Of a stretch of 64,000 nt of DNA, positions 23,157 to 35,344 are shown piece after piece. Positions within the stretch are counted from its first letter, which is position 1. Every line of letters starts with the position of its first letter. The translations under genes and the position numbers were made by a program. The DNA lies in the NCBI GenBank assembly GCA_026545225.1, contig CM048845.1, positions 82,425,033-82,489,032 on the forward strand, written 5' to 3'. The stretch comes from Cornus controversa. Lineage: Eukaryota; Streptophyta; Magnoliopsida; Cornales; Cornaceae. The notes under the pieces were generated by a model. That model did no database searches and had not been told where the DNA came from. It saw nothing but the letters and a program-made list of their open reading frames with translations.

Positions 23157-23744
23157 TAAATAGCTCAACCCTAATTCGGTTCATTTAATAATCGTGTTAG
23201 AGACTCTCAACACTAATCCAACCCGTTTATTAAACGTGTTACATGTGTCAGACCTGTGTAACCCATTTAATAAACATATCCTATAATGACATGACTCGTT
23301 TAATAACTGTTTTAATCCGTTTAACTTATATGATATAAGTTTCTCCACCCCTAAAAATCTCTCTGAAGATTATATAAAAAATAAAATACATATTTATACA
23401 TAAACCCTAAAATCAAACTATATTATAATTTTTGTATCTATATATAAATCCCAAAACATATTAATGTCATTCAACAACTGAGAAGACACGATAGTAATTT
23501 CATCCTTACATCAGTCCTGTAAACAAATAAATAGATTACAAACAATTGCGATATATATAAGTTTGAATAAAACCAGAATATATGAATAACTCATGTCGTA
23601 ATCGTGTCGCGGGTTAGACAGCTTAGACTCAAACCCACCACAATTTTTGCATGTAGTGTTTGTGTCGACTCATTTATCAAACGTGTCGGTTTACTTTAAA
23701 CCCAAACTCGCTTAACTTGTGTCGTGTCCAATTTTTTCACCCTT
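23157..23744. mobile_element. Dispersed non-autonomous repeat inserted in RRP36 exon 5
   Basis: A ~585-bp block begins TAGCTCAACCC right after exon sequence ending ACTAAA. It ends CAATTTTTTCACCC just before TTAAAGAGAG and a GTATGT splice donor. Characteristic boxes are CCCGTTTATTAAACGTGTTA, TAACTCATGTCGTAATCGTG and TTGTGTCGTGTCCAATTTT. The same boxes in the same order occur at 61.71-62.94 kb. TAAA on both sides is a possible short target duplication. It has no coding capacity. Plants carry several families with CGTGTCGTGTC motifs and AGGGGTG-type ends; I cannot name the superfamily. Confidence 0.7.
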
Positions 23745-24384
23745 AAAGAGAGGTATGTTCCAAGAATAATAAAATAAATCTTTTTTTTCTCTCTTTATTT
23801 TACTACTATTATTGATATTGTTTTTCTGTTTCTTGGTTAATACATGCATCTTTGCTTTGCTAGGAACTCAAGAAATTGATGAAGAAATCAAATGACCGAG
23901 ACGTCATTAATGATCTAAAGAATCGCATAGCTTGGATTGTAAGTGCTTGGGTCATTGGTAGGCAATTGCTATGCTTATCTGACCATTTATAATTTCTTTA
24001 TAGCCATTTTCTCCATCTAGAAATTTTCGGTGTATTTGCCTATGTTTCACTATTAAATTCCTCTTTGTTACATGCAAGAATAAACAACTGAAGTCTGTGT
24101 CAACAAAGCGTACTGATAATGAGATTCTGGCTGAGCACAAGAAGAAAGAGAGAGAAGCAGCCAAAAAAAAAGGGAAACAACCTTTTTATCTGTAGATAAC
24201 ACAAAAAAATTAAGAATTTAATGCAAATTTCTAAAAATTTATGAACAAATTTTTAAGAAATTAATTATCCAAAGTGTTAACATACAATAAATTAAGATTT
24301 AAATAAAGACAGTTGAAAAGAAAAAGATTATTATAATTTGAATATTATATATAATATATTTAAAATAAAAAGGTGTATAAAAAT

Positions 24385-24575
24385 AATATTACAATTCGGG
24401 TTGGGCTCGGGTTGTTGGCACCTTAACCCAAGCCCAATTCTAATTAAGTTCGGATTAAAGCTTTTCAACCCAAGCTCAACCCTAATTGTAAAAATAGTTA
24501 CTCAAGCACGTAAAAAATTGGACTGGACTCGGATTAGGTTCGGATTGTCCAACCCAAGTTGCACCCCTAGAGTGT
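24385..24575. repeat. Second small dispersed repeat in RRP36 intron 7
   Basis: A ~190-bp block rich in GGGTTGGGCTCGGG and AACCCAAGC motifs ends CCAACCCAAGTTGCACCCC. The CACCCC terminus resembles the end of the repeat at 23.7 kb, but the body differs. Its left end cannot be fixed. Confidence 0.45.
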
Positions 24576-25100
24576 GGTAGTGTTATTGAATAAAAAAATT
24601 CTATCTTTTCTCTCTCTCTATGTGCGTGGGTGGGGGTGGTTGCAACTCCTTTATCTTTATGAAGGCACTATAATATCAAGTCTTGAATTGCTACTTGTGT
24701 TTTTTACCTCATCCTTATTTATGGGTTCCCAAAAGCAATAAAGAGTAGTATTTAGGTTGAACTGAGTGGTTTTATATGAAATAAATATAACAGGGTTTGT
24801 ATATGACTAAATTGATTCCAGTTGGGTTATTTAATTTTTATGCAGCTGAAATCTGTAAGCAGAGGCTAGTTGAGAAATACAAGGATCTCAAGGTATATAT
24901 AACCCTCATTATAACGTTGGTAATTAGTTTCTATAACTAAATTTGAGTTATGCAATAATGAATTTGCTTATGTTGATGTATCAGGCATCTAGTAAGCTTG
25001 AGTCCTTTGTTGAGAAACGAAGAAGGAAGAATGCTGCAAAGGACCACCGATACATGCCGTGCCGTATCGACGTTCCAACAACAATGAACAAGACCAATAA

Positions 25101-25862
25101 CTTAACTGGTTTCTTCGTACTTGGCAGATGTATTTCCATTAATTTCAGATATCAGTTATCTGGCTAACAACATGCCCTCTTTGAGTCTCTCACTCTCTCT
25201 TGATTACTTTTGTAATAACTTGCTGGTTAATTTTTGATTAGTTTTGTAAAAACTTAATCGTTTCGTTTATCATGAAGTACATACAATACTTATATACACC
25301 ATATATATTCAAGCCCGTCGTCAGACTTGGCCATCTGTATGTTTTCTACTATATCAAGTCATATTTATTAACCCGAACTTTTACTATTACATTATGTAAT
25401 AGTAAATAAACTTATTCTGTCTTTTATATTTCGTTATAAACCAAAAGATAGAAATGTTTCATTGTTAGCGAAATATTGAGGGCTTCCTATATCAAGCTTC
25501 CTTCAACAGCAAGTGTTTGTTGTAGTGCTGATAAGAAGCAACAAGATAAGACTATGAATCTAGTTGTTTATACACAATTGATAAATTATTGACAAAGAGT
25601 CCTACAATCTAACACATTCTTTGAGCCTCATTGCCTTCAAATTTAAAACAATTCTTTGACTATTATTGTCTTGTCCAGAGGAAAATCACTGCAATTATAG
25701 AACACTAATCAAGCAATAATGATACAAATATACACACATTGCCTTGCCTAAATAGAAATGAGGCTACGCCTAAAACTAACTAATACATGATTCAATTGTT
25801 CTGGACAAGTCCTATCTCTTCATAACATATAATCCTGATGTAGAAAGGTTATTAAGTGCAAA
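25101..25862. other. Convergent intergenic region between the RRP36 locus and the F-box gene
   Basis: About 760 bp separate the two tail-to-tail loci. They should hold both 3' ends; several AATAAA-like runs are present but none can be singled out. No further gene is seen. Confidence 0.35.
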
Positions 25863-28817
25863 TCAAAAACGCTTTAACCTCTCTCTAAGCTCACCAGGGT
25901 AAATTAATACAGAATCTACACATAGACCACCTTTGGTGTGGGTACAATCTATCTGGGTCATAGAAAATTTAACTTTTGTTGATGCACTGGAATCCTCGAC
26001 AACAAAATCCCCGACATGATAGTGAATCCATTGTCCAGGTTCATCCAAGAAACACTGAGAAATGGCATGCTGACCATCTGAAGTTGAAAGCTGGAATCGC
26101 ACTGGTTTTATATTCCAACCATGAACATGCTCGGAGTTACAGACGCGGCGACCAAACCTCTTAGAGGCCCGTCCTAATTGCAGCCTGAAGAATAGGCTAT
26201 AGGTCCCTGCTGGGAATGGGAACTCGACCTCTCCGTCAACTTCAAGCCACCAGATTTGCCGGAGATAAGCAACTGTGCAGAATCTACACGCAATAGAAGT
26301 CCAGATCAATTCAGTTTATCACACTACGTTTCAAGAAATAAAGTATCTTGTTACAGTAATACCATGCCAACTAAAGAACCGAACAAGATAGTGCAAGTCA
26401 ATCGATTTTGAAATACTTGAACACCATGAAGAGCAGATTTTCAAGACAACCAAGAACCTTTTGAGTTTCTTCCAATACATTCTCATTGGAAACAATCATT
26501 TTCAAGACAACCTAGAACCTTGTGGTTAAATACAGGCTCATGCATCTAAATTCAGGAAAAGGACTTTAAAACTAGCATATTATAGCTTTTGCACAGATCG
26601 AGTGAAAGATGCCTTGACTCAGGACAATCGATTCTAGCAGGGGCTTAATGTTTCACCTAAAATAAAGAAAAACTAATAAACAATTCATCCTTTTCCAATA
26701 TTTTCCGACCTTCTGAGGCAGCATCCACCATATACCCATTTGGGTACTGCCCTGGATAGTGTCTAAGAATGGATTTGATGTGCAAATAAAGGAGTTGCTA
26801 GTCTTCCATAGTGTTCAACTCTGAATAATTCATTGAGTTATGAATTAAATCACAATATAAAAAGAAAATACCAAAAAGAAAAGAAGAGAATTTAGTCAGC
26901 TTAATTTAGCTTCAACCATCCAATTTAAGCACTTTTTCCCTACCCTCAATCTCATGGAATTTGCCATCATCCATAAATTCAACTGAAAGCAAAAGTTGAA
27001 ATCCTCAACTCGAGCTGAGCCTCCAAATAGGATCTAATGCATGGTGGGTCCCAGTGGTTTTTCTTTATGCTAACATGACTGGTCTTATGAAAAACTCAAC
27101 AAAGACTGCAAGTTGACTGTGTGTACTAACAGGGGATTCTACTTATTGAGTCATTGAACACACCCATAACTTGTCTGATTCAAGTTTCCCAAGAAATCTC
27201 TATCGAAAGGCCCATGGTAATTTCCTTGCATTTTTTCCCCATAACTACCAAGGATACCAGATACCACTAAATGTTTACTGAGTTCCCTCTCTCTCTAACA
27301 TAATAACAAGAAGCAATATTAATAACACAACATAACAATAATGATGATGATTTACTCTAGCTTTTATATATGCACAAAACAAATTTTGAAAGAGAAGGGA
27401 TGGTTTGCTTTAATGAATAGCAAAGCTCAGTTTCTTAAGCCGCACCTAGTAGCCTGGTATTGTGCCCGAAAACAGAATGTAATTCCTGATATATAGATTC
27501 AAGTATATTTGATATGCACAGCGAGCTAGGAATCAAGGTACGGCTTCCAACTCCCAACACAATAAAAAATATCTAAAACAGAAGGGTTTGCTCAAAACCA
27601 AATTTGACATACAAAAAACAGCGAAAATAATCAAGATTGCCCTTAATCTAATAGGTAGTACTTTCATGGGAAAAATTAATAGATTGTTATACATGAAAAA
27701 TAACTACATATCTAGTAAGTTGTTCATAGAGAAGTTAATACAGTTGACAGTAATTGGGTAAACACAACTACAGAATCACAAATCAGATAAAATTGACAAA
27801 ATAAAAGGCAAAGAACCTACTTTTGGAGGATTTCAACGAGGAAATGCTCCGAACAGTTGGATTTTATCAGCCAATCTAAAAACACAACTCTCTGTTCTCA
27901 AGTAATCCAATAAGAAAAACAAGAGAACAATATTTCCAAATCCTCACCTCGATTCCGCGGTTGGAATCCGATTCCAGTATCTCCGATCGTCGATGCCCGT
28001 GATCCTCAACCCTTCTGAGGAAATTGACAAACAAGCCTTTCCGGTTATTTTATCCAGCCAAGCTTTCTGCACAAAACCCACATCAACAACAATCCTATCA
28101 ACAAAGCTGAATAATCCAAATCACAAGGCCTTGCCCATTTCAACACAAAACAGAAACTATTTTTCAAGATATATTTTTCAGAAGCTATACATTTAAAAAC
28201 AATCTTTCCTGTACTCTTATCCAACCGAACTTTCTGCACAAAACCCAAATCAACAACATTCCTACTAAAAAGCCTTAACAATTTAAATCACAAGGCCTTT
28301 TCCATTTCACACAAAACAGAATCTACCTATGTGTTCAAAAACTATTTTTCAAACCCATTTTCAATTACATTGCTAAACGTGTTTTTTCACAAAAGTTTCG
28401 TTCTTTTTCGTTTTATATATATTTTTTCTACAGAAACAAACAGACCCTTGTATGTTTTCTATAGAAACAAACAGATTATATGAGAGAAAACCAAACCTTT
28501 GTGCCTCCATCAAATGAATTGGGCTGACAGAGCCTAGCGTATATGTCTTTCTTACACAATTCCAATGGAAATTCATCAAACACTCTCTCAATAACAGAAC
28601 CATAATTTGGAGGCAATTTGGGTTTCCACACAAAATCTGCTGAAGAAGCGCCACGAAACGCTCGATTAAGCCCCGCAAGTCTACAAATCTCCGGTGCGTC
28701 TAAATACACCAGGACCGAGGCCACACAACCCTCCGGCAAATCGCCGAGAGTCGGCCCCGTTGACGGAGGTGTAGAGATATTGGTGTCTGTCAGAAGTAAA
28801 GAAAAACCAGAACCCAT
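25863..28817 (-). CDS. PP2-A13: F-box protein PP2-A13-like
   Basis: Three minus-strand exons, 28,817-28,497, 28,066-27,948 and 26,283-25,863, total 861 nt and encode 286 residues in one frame. This is close to the ~290 of the Arabidopsis PP2-A13 family. Residues about 25-72 form the F-box (GDLPEGCVASVLVYLDAPEI, then GLNRAF and ADFVW), which in this family binds SKP1/ASK in SCF ubiquitin ligases. The rest is the phloem-protein-2 lectin-like domain: KAWLDKITGKACLSISSEGL, ITGIDDRRYWNRIPT, IWWLEVDGEVEFPFPAGTYS, HVHGWNIKPVRFQLSTSDGQ, FSMTQIDCTHTKGGLCVDSV. Splice phases (0, then 2) are consistent and all borders are GT-AG. No stop or frameshift is seen, so the gene looks functional. Substrate specificity cannot be read from sequence. 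Intron 1 carries a diverged duplicate of the exon 2 acceptor region, and intron 2 is 1.66 kb. Confidence 0.95.
26284..27947 (-). other. Intron 2 of the PP2-A13-like gene
   Basis: 1.66 kb of ordinary AT-rich intron, with donor GTGAGG at 27,947-27,942 and acceptor TGTAG ending at 26,284. A CATTTTCAAGACAACC-like box occurs twice near 26,437 and 26,498. No gene on either strand was recognised. Confidence 0.6.
28031..28168 (-). repeat. Functional copy of a ~140-bp tandem duplication spanning the exon 2 acceptor
   Basis: This copy holds the true exon 2 start (AG ending at 28,067, exon from 28,066). It shares box order with the copy at 28,198-28,352: CTTTCTGCACAAAACCC, ATCAACAACA, CAAATCACAAGGCCTT, CACAAAACAGAA and ACTATTTTTCAA. 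Confidence 0.8.
28198..28352 (-). repeat. Diverged upstream copy with a decoy splice acceptor and partial exon 2
   Basis: On the minus strand this copy reads TTTTGTGCAG followed by codons KVRLDKSTGKIVF, which parallels the true exon 2 start KAWLDKITGKACL. The duplicate soon runs into intron-like sequence without the DDRRYW part, so splicing to it would not give a PP2 domain. It lies within intron 1 between exon 1 and the real exon 2. Confidence 0.8.
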
Positions 28818-29080
28818 GAAGGTGTTGATTCGATTGAACCAAGAAAGCCCTAAAATCCAGAATCTGATGGGTTCAGACTTGAGAGGGAAAAGGTAGATGG
28901 GGGTGGGTAGAGAGAGAGAGAGTGGAGGAGGAAACGAGATGGTGATTGGTGAGACCCCTCCAGCTGGTTTTTGTACACGGACGCATACACATTCGACTGT
29001 CCTTGTTTTTATTCTGAGAGAGAGAGAGAGGGAGAGAGTCTGAGAAGAGTTGTTGGATTTGTGTGGAAATCAAAGATTAT
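28818..29080 (-). promoter_or_regulatory. Leader and promoter-proximal region of the PP2-A13-like gene
   Basis: CT-rich sequence on the minus strand (GA runs at about 28,909-28,922 and 29,017-29,038 as read on plus), typical of plant leaders, lies directly upstream of the start codon at 28,817. No TATA box can be assigned with confidence. Confidence 0.4.
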
Positions 29081-32000
29081 AAAATATTAGTTATATAAGA
29101 TTTTGTTAAAGTGGATCTAGTTAGGTTTGATGTCATTGATATTAATGTGTGGGATATATGGATAATTGTTGGATTTTAGGGGTCTGCTGAAATGACTGTT
29201 ATACCCTTGTGCTTGGTGCTTTGAGAAAGATTTTTATTTTTTATTTTTATCTTTGAATTCCTTTTTTTTTTAGTAAATGAGTAGTTTGTGTTACATCATG
29301 TACAAGACTAGTCAAGCTATAATACTGTTTTGACTTGACCCATTGTTTTCTGATTAGTTTGCAAACAAAAACATATTTATTTAAAATTTTTCATTCTATC
29401 TTTTTTAAAATTTCATTTTATTTATTACTTTCTTTGTAAAAAATGGATATAAAACTATTCAAAAAAAATTATAAAAACTATTAATATGTAATTACAGTCC
29501 ACATAAATTGTTATGAACATTTTGATTCATTTGGAGCTTAATTATAAAATGTGAAATAATTCTTACCTTTATTGGATAAGTGAGAGACAAAACTCTATTG
29601 CCATGCCGAAAAGGAAAAAAATTTATGAGAAAAACTATTTTAAAATTTTAATTCATATTCATATTTTTATATTTCATTATAATTATTACTTTATCAATAA
29701 CCTGATACGAAACTATTCAAAATTATTAAGAAAAAAAATTCATTAGACATAAATTATAATATGCATTCGATCTAACACAAGTTGAACCTACTAATTTTTA
29801 AGCTCGACTTGCTTAATAAACAAGTTATTGATTTGAGTTTATACTTAATTAACAAATACCAGTCAAGTCTTTAGAGCCAAGAACATTTCAATTCATTTGG
29901 AACTTCTTATAGAATTTACATAGAACACGTTTGGAATTAAATGTAGCGTTTATTGGATAAGTGGGAGACCAACTCTAGCCGCCATACCCAAAAAGATAGA
30001 AAAATGAAAAGACTACGTGGATTATGTGATTAAATTAAAAATAATATATATATATATATATATAATGAAAATGATTTAATAAGATTTAAAAAAATATGTT
30101 TTAGTTTTTTTCGTAAAACCCATTCTAGTCCACTTGATTTTTTCGTTTAAATAACACACACATATATGATAGGTATATATATGTATCCTTCTCTCTGTAT
30201 ATAAAATTATCAACTCAACCCTGGGCCAAAATATTATATTTGGTCCTTTACTAAAATGGCCTTGTAGGAGAACTGGAGAAGGATGGATTGTTAAGGTGGA
30301 GCTAAAAATAACAAATACTTTTACAAGTGTAACTTAATTATCTGTATCCTGCTCTTATTGATTACAAATATAAATATTCTTGAGATTTTCATGAATATGT
30401 GTTTGATATTTTCAAAATGTATCCATAATTTTAGAAAATATATTTTTATTTTTAACACGTATTCAATTCTTCTTAGATACTTTAATCATGTTTGAAATAC
30501 TTCAGAACACAATTTTAATCAGTTTTGTACATTAAAATATAACTTTTTCAACAATAATGTCATGATATAATTGTTAAGAAAAATTTAAAATTTATTTAAA
30601 AAAGAAGTATTGAAATATATATCATGATTCAATACAAAATTTATCCAGGTATCATCTTATCCAGATATAAATCTTATTTTGTTTGTTAATTATAATTTTT
30701 TTTAAAGAAATGTTAATAACAACAATTTTTTTTTTGTATATATAAAAATATAATTTATTATTTTTATATTGTAGTATCCTATCGTACTTATATTCTATTT
30801 TTTAAAATTTTTTTATCATATGATCTTATCTTATTCCTATCTCTAATTTGTAATCATCTTTTGTGAGATGTCTAGATTGTGTGTATAACACTCGCGATTA
30901 ATTTTATTATGCGTATATAACACGTACAATTTATATTCCCCCGATATATTTACATTAAGTGTATCTATAGTAGATATTCTATGTGAGAGTGAAGTTATTA
31001 CTTCGCAGTTTATGTGAAGGAAACATTTTGCGTTAAAAAAGTCAAAATGTTAGGTATGACAGTTTTTTCGTGAATAATGTTAAATGTTAGACGATATATA
31101 TATATATAGCTTGTCGAATCTCTCTCTGGCTTTCCAATATTTCCACGGACATCCATTTTTTTGTTATTTGACATAGACAGTGACCAGGCCTAACCATACC
31201 AATCCTTACCATTATGGCCTAACCTTACCAATCCTTGAAGGGAACTATAAACACTAATCAGTTTATGTTTGGTTCTGGTTTTATCAAGATCTTAATTTTG
31301 ACCTATTTATAACTCAACTTTTTTGCTAAAAATGGCAAATGTCCTCCAATTTTCGTTACACCAAACAATGAAATCAATTAACAAGGGAACTCAAATATTC
31401 TAAGGATAAGAATCGAGTTGCTTAGTCTTTCATCGTTGGTCTAATTTATACTTATGTGTACGTCAAAGATCAAGTTAATGGGAGATTTAAAGTTATCAAT
31501 TAAAATTATACTTTATATTGGAGTTTTATTATAAAAATTTATCTAAGAAAACTATGAGTTCATTGATTGGATTTTCTTGTATCCAATAACTTTTTTTATT
31601 TTTATTTTAAATATTTGTAATAAATAACAAATACAATAAATATATATAATGGAAGAAATCATTTACTGACAAAAAAATAATAAAAAGTTGTACGTAAAGT
31701 TATAAGGATAACTAATCTATATAAGAAATCAACTTATATACAAGACCTTTGCCGAAAGGCCACATAGGGTATAGGTTTTGGCTTCTTATTAAAGAAAGTA
31801 GAAAGCAAAAGCATTAAAAAAACATAAGACTATACAATAATGATATATATCATCAATTAATTGAATTGAATCATACACATTCCTTATACATACTATATTA
31901 GATTGTTAGTACTATAATAATAATAATAATAATAATAAGATACAAGGTTTAGGTTGAATGGTCTGGTGGTTCAAATAAAACGAGTGGATTGGGGAAGTCT

Positions 32001-35000
32001 TGCTGTTGAATTCAAGCACGTGGAATGAGAAAGTGTGAAACAAAGGAAAGGCAAGACCAAAAGTAATCCAATTAATTAAATAGTGAGAATAACAAATAAT
32101 CAAAGGCATGCTGGGAAGGAACATGTTTAGCACAAGTTCAGACACTTGAACGTGTGTCTGAGTCAGCAGGAACATGTTAACCATATTCTGTGGTTGGGCT
32201 GTAATGTTAGTATGGTATTCGTGTCGTGTCACATGACTCACATATTCATCATCATCACCTGCCTAGCTAGCTAGCTTTCTCAGTGGATAAGTTCATGAGG
32301 TAGGTTCTCTTTTATAATTATTTCATTAATCATGTTCAAGTTGCACTTTAAATTAAGATTAAGGAAAATGATTTGGAGTCATACTCTCTCCATTTTTATG
32401 TGAGTGAGAGTTTAGGCCTCCATCGTGGCGGGGAAGAGAAGAATGGATGTATGAGATATTCCTAAAAAAAAGTTTGTTTGTTAGAATAATGTTGTAATTT
32501 AAAGTATTTTCAATAGCCTCGCGTTTCTTCCTTCATATCTTTGATTCAAAATTGGAGAGATGAAATTTTTTGAAAGAAGATTGATGAGCCATCCACCATA
32601 TTTTCTCTTCTCATCTCTCTCTGTCTTTTTTCTTTTAAAAGAAGAAAATTTGTTCATTCCATTCTATCTCTCTCCATTCCCTCTTCTTTCCTTCTTGCCA
32701 AATGAAGCATAAATATGAGCGGAAGACAAAAATGAAGAAAGACAAGGCTATTATAAAAAATTTAAATTAGAAAACTATTCTTATAATTTTATTTGATAAA
32801 CCCAAACTATCCTTTATAATTATAACATAATAAATGTTTAAATAAGTACTATAAATAGTGATAGGTATAATGGTAAAAATAAATTAAAGCTCTCTCTTTC
32901 TTCTCTCTCCTAACAAATAAAGTAATGTATTATCTCATTTTCTTTTCTTCCATCCTAGCAAATAAAAAAAGAAAAAAACACAATCACTTCTTTAGGAATG
33001 TCTTATTTATCTTTTCTTCTCTCCCTTTCATCAAATTTTCTTCATTTGTATCAAACAGAACATAAGATGAATTATTTGATAAATGTGTTGTATGATCTTT
33101 ATAACAAAAATAGTCATGGTAATGGTGGAGTTTGAAAAAAATAAGATATATTTAATTAGTTGGATTTGATTTTTTTTTCTTTCAAAGTTCAAGCGAATAG
33201 ACGTTTATAATATTGTTACTAACATGACTCAAACACTCAACTTTCTTTTGGAGAAGAGAGATCATATAATCACCAATGGTGATTTGAAATATTATTGTTC
33301 TTTGTGGAAAAATTATGGGGGTAAGAAAGACAAAAAAAAAAAAAAAAATTTGAAAATCGTAAATTTTTTGCTTTTCAATCAGTAATTTCATTTATTTGTC
33401 ACTAAAAGAAATTATATTTGAAATTTACATATGTTTAAAAGAGGGTTTTAGTCAAATTTTATTTGAATATGAAATTTTAATTTAAGAAAAATTCAGTCAA
33501 AACAAAACAGATTGATCTAACGAGATAATTATAATATTCATGATAGGTCACCATTTTTCTCATACAAGATGAACGAACATGTATAATATTTTTCTTATGA
33601 GACCGGTGATATATCAGAAACTGTGTCCGATAATTTTATATAGGATATAATCCTTATTTTATTCTTTCTGACCGTTATGTTTTCCATAATATTGGGACAT
33701 ATTTTTTTCGGGTAAATTTAGATATTAATTTTGTTGTCTTATAGCAAGATAGACGTATCCATAATATTCAAATCAAAACCATATAATGTAGGCGGCATTG
33801 TGTTACGGTCTTTTAGGGTAGTACATGAATTGGTTGATTATGCTTCATGACTATTCTGGTTTTGGGTCCTATAATGGGAATGTTTTTAACACATTGAGAA
33901 TTAGATCAATTTTTGGTCCTAAACAAATCAATCAATTAATTCCAAATCGTGTTGTCAAACAAGTGCTGATTCAAAGTTGATTTTAAAGTTTGAAGAGTGG
34001 GATACTGTATTCACTTGAAGTTTTTTTTGAACAAATTGCATGAAACTCTTCTCCACTTATAATTTTTGGCACGAAGATGGAATTGATACGTTTTGTGGTG
34101 CAAGTTTGTTGAGCTCGTTTTGACTCGTAGAGACTCATTCTCAATCGAAAATAGTCCAATAATTTATACTAGCGAGCTAGTCAAAGCTAGCCTTTGACTG
34201 TTGGTGGTGCATGCTCTTTTATAGCTAATTTCAATCATTTAGGACTCATTAAGAATGTCAAGTTTTTTGGAATTTTTTTTAGAGGTGAAAATGAAAGTTT
34301 ATCTCTCTCTCTATATATATATTTGGTGATCTTTAGAGAGTGTTAAATTGGAATGTTTTTCGGATTTCATTACCTATATATAAGTAGTAGTTGTAGAATT
34401 AACCCTTGACAAAACTTCATACATGCCAAGAGAGGTAGGTAAATTACATTAAGATACTACATGCCATGTTTCTTAGGCGAGGTTGGTCGGTTATAGCAAA
34501 CTTTATTACATTCATTCATATTCATATTCAATATTACTCATGTATGTATACAAAAAGAGTTATGCTTAACAGAGTCAATTGACAAAATCTAAGGAAAGGG
34601 TTGCACTCTAGGTGGAATAAGGAATTTCCGGTCGAGTGTCTCAGAAATTACTGTCAAATTTGTAATTATGAATCCACAAGTTTGCTTTTCGAACCTAGGA
34701 ATTTATTTGCTTACCAGGAAAAATGTTCTCTAGTCGTGTACTAGGATCCACACGCTCACTAATAATCGGGGCCTTGCATAATTCTACATAGGCTTTTCAA
34801 TATATTGGATTTTGATTCTGAGCTAATAATTAAAATATAAATTGAACATTTAATTCGATAATCCGTTAGCAATTCGAATTCGATATTCCGTTAACTAAAC
34901 AAATCAGATGTAAATTATGACCGATCTAATCCGTTAATAATCCGATTGCAAGATAATATAATATATAGTTTGTTATAAATATATTATCTAATGTTATAAC

Positions 35001-35309
35001 ATATAATATTTACATACTATTAAAATATTTTTTATTATTATTTTCTTCTTATTCTTCCTTATCTCTATTTTATCTTTTGGATTATCGAATCTATTATAAT
35101 TTTTATCGGATTTGAATTAGATCAGACCTGATTCGATTCGAATTCAATCCGTTTACGAGCCTAACCCTATGCAATGAGCCACTAGGATAAGTACATTAGT
35201 TTGGCAAATATTTGACCACTGTGATGACATTGGATGTTAGGATTTCAACTTCAATGCATGGGAAAAATATGGAGATGACACTCAATCATAGTGCAAGCAA
35301 CCCTTATTC

Positions 35310-35344
<35 letters not shown>

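Larger units (their letters stand above)
19672..25100 (+). pseudogene. RRP36: RRP36-like rRNA biogenesis gene, apparently decayed
   Basis: RRP36 is a nucleolar factor needed for early 18S pre-rRNA cleavage. Nine exons are recognisable: 19,672-19,755; 19,849-19,979; 20,087-20,153; 21,709-21,761; from 23,112, interrupted; 23,864-23,938; 24,079-24,195; 24,846-24,892; and 24,985-25,100. Typical peptides are EIERELADVTFEELLKARSKG, SSKKPVSRFREVIQVPKR, VVRDPRFESLC, FEKRYNFLYENKL, EILAEHKKKEREAAKKKGK and VEKRRRKNAAKDHRYMP. Lesions: an in-frame TAA at 21,757 (exon 4); a ~585-bp repeat inserted in exon 5; a TAG at 24,193 where the exon 7 donor should be; and a 5-bp tandem duplication (TGCCG twice, 25,055-25,064) that shifts the frame within the C-terminus. 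Without that duplication the frame would end at the TAA at 25,098-25,100, as the family does. Introns are retained, so this is not a processed copy. Either a functional copy exists elsewhere or this allele is null. Confidence 0.85.
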
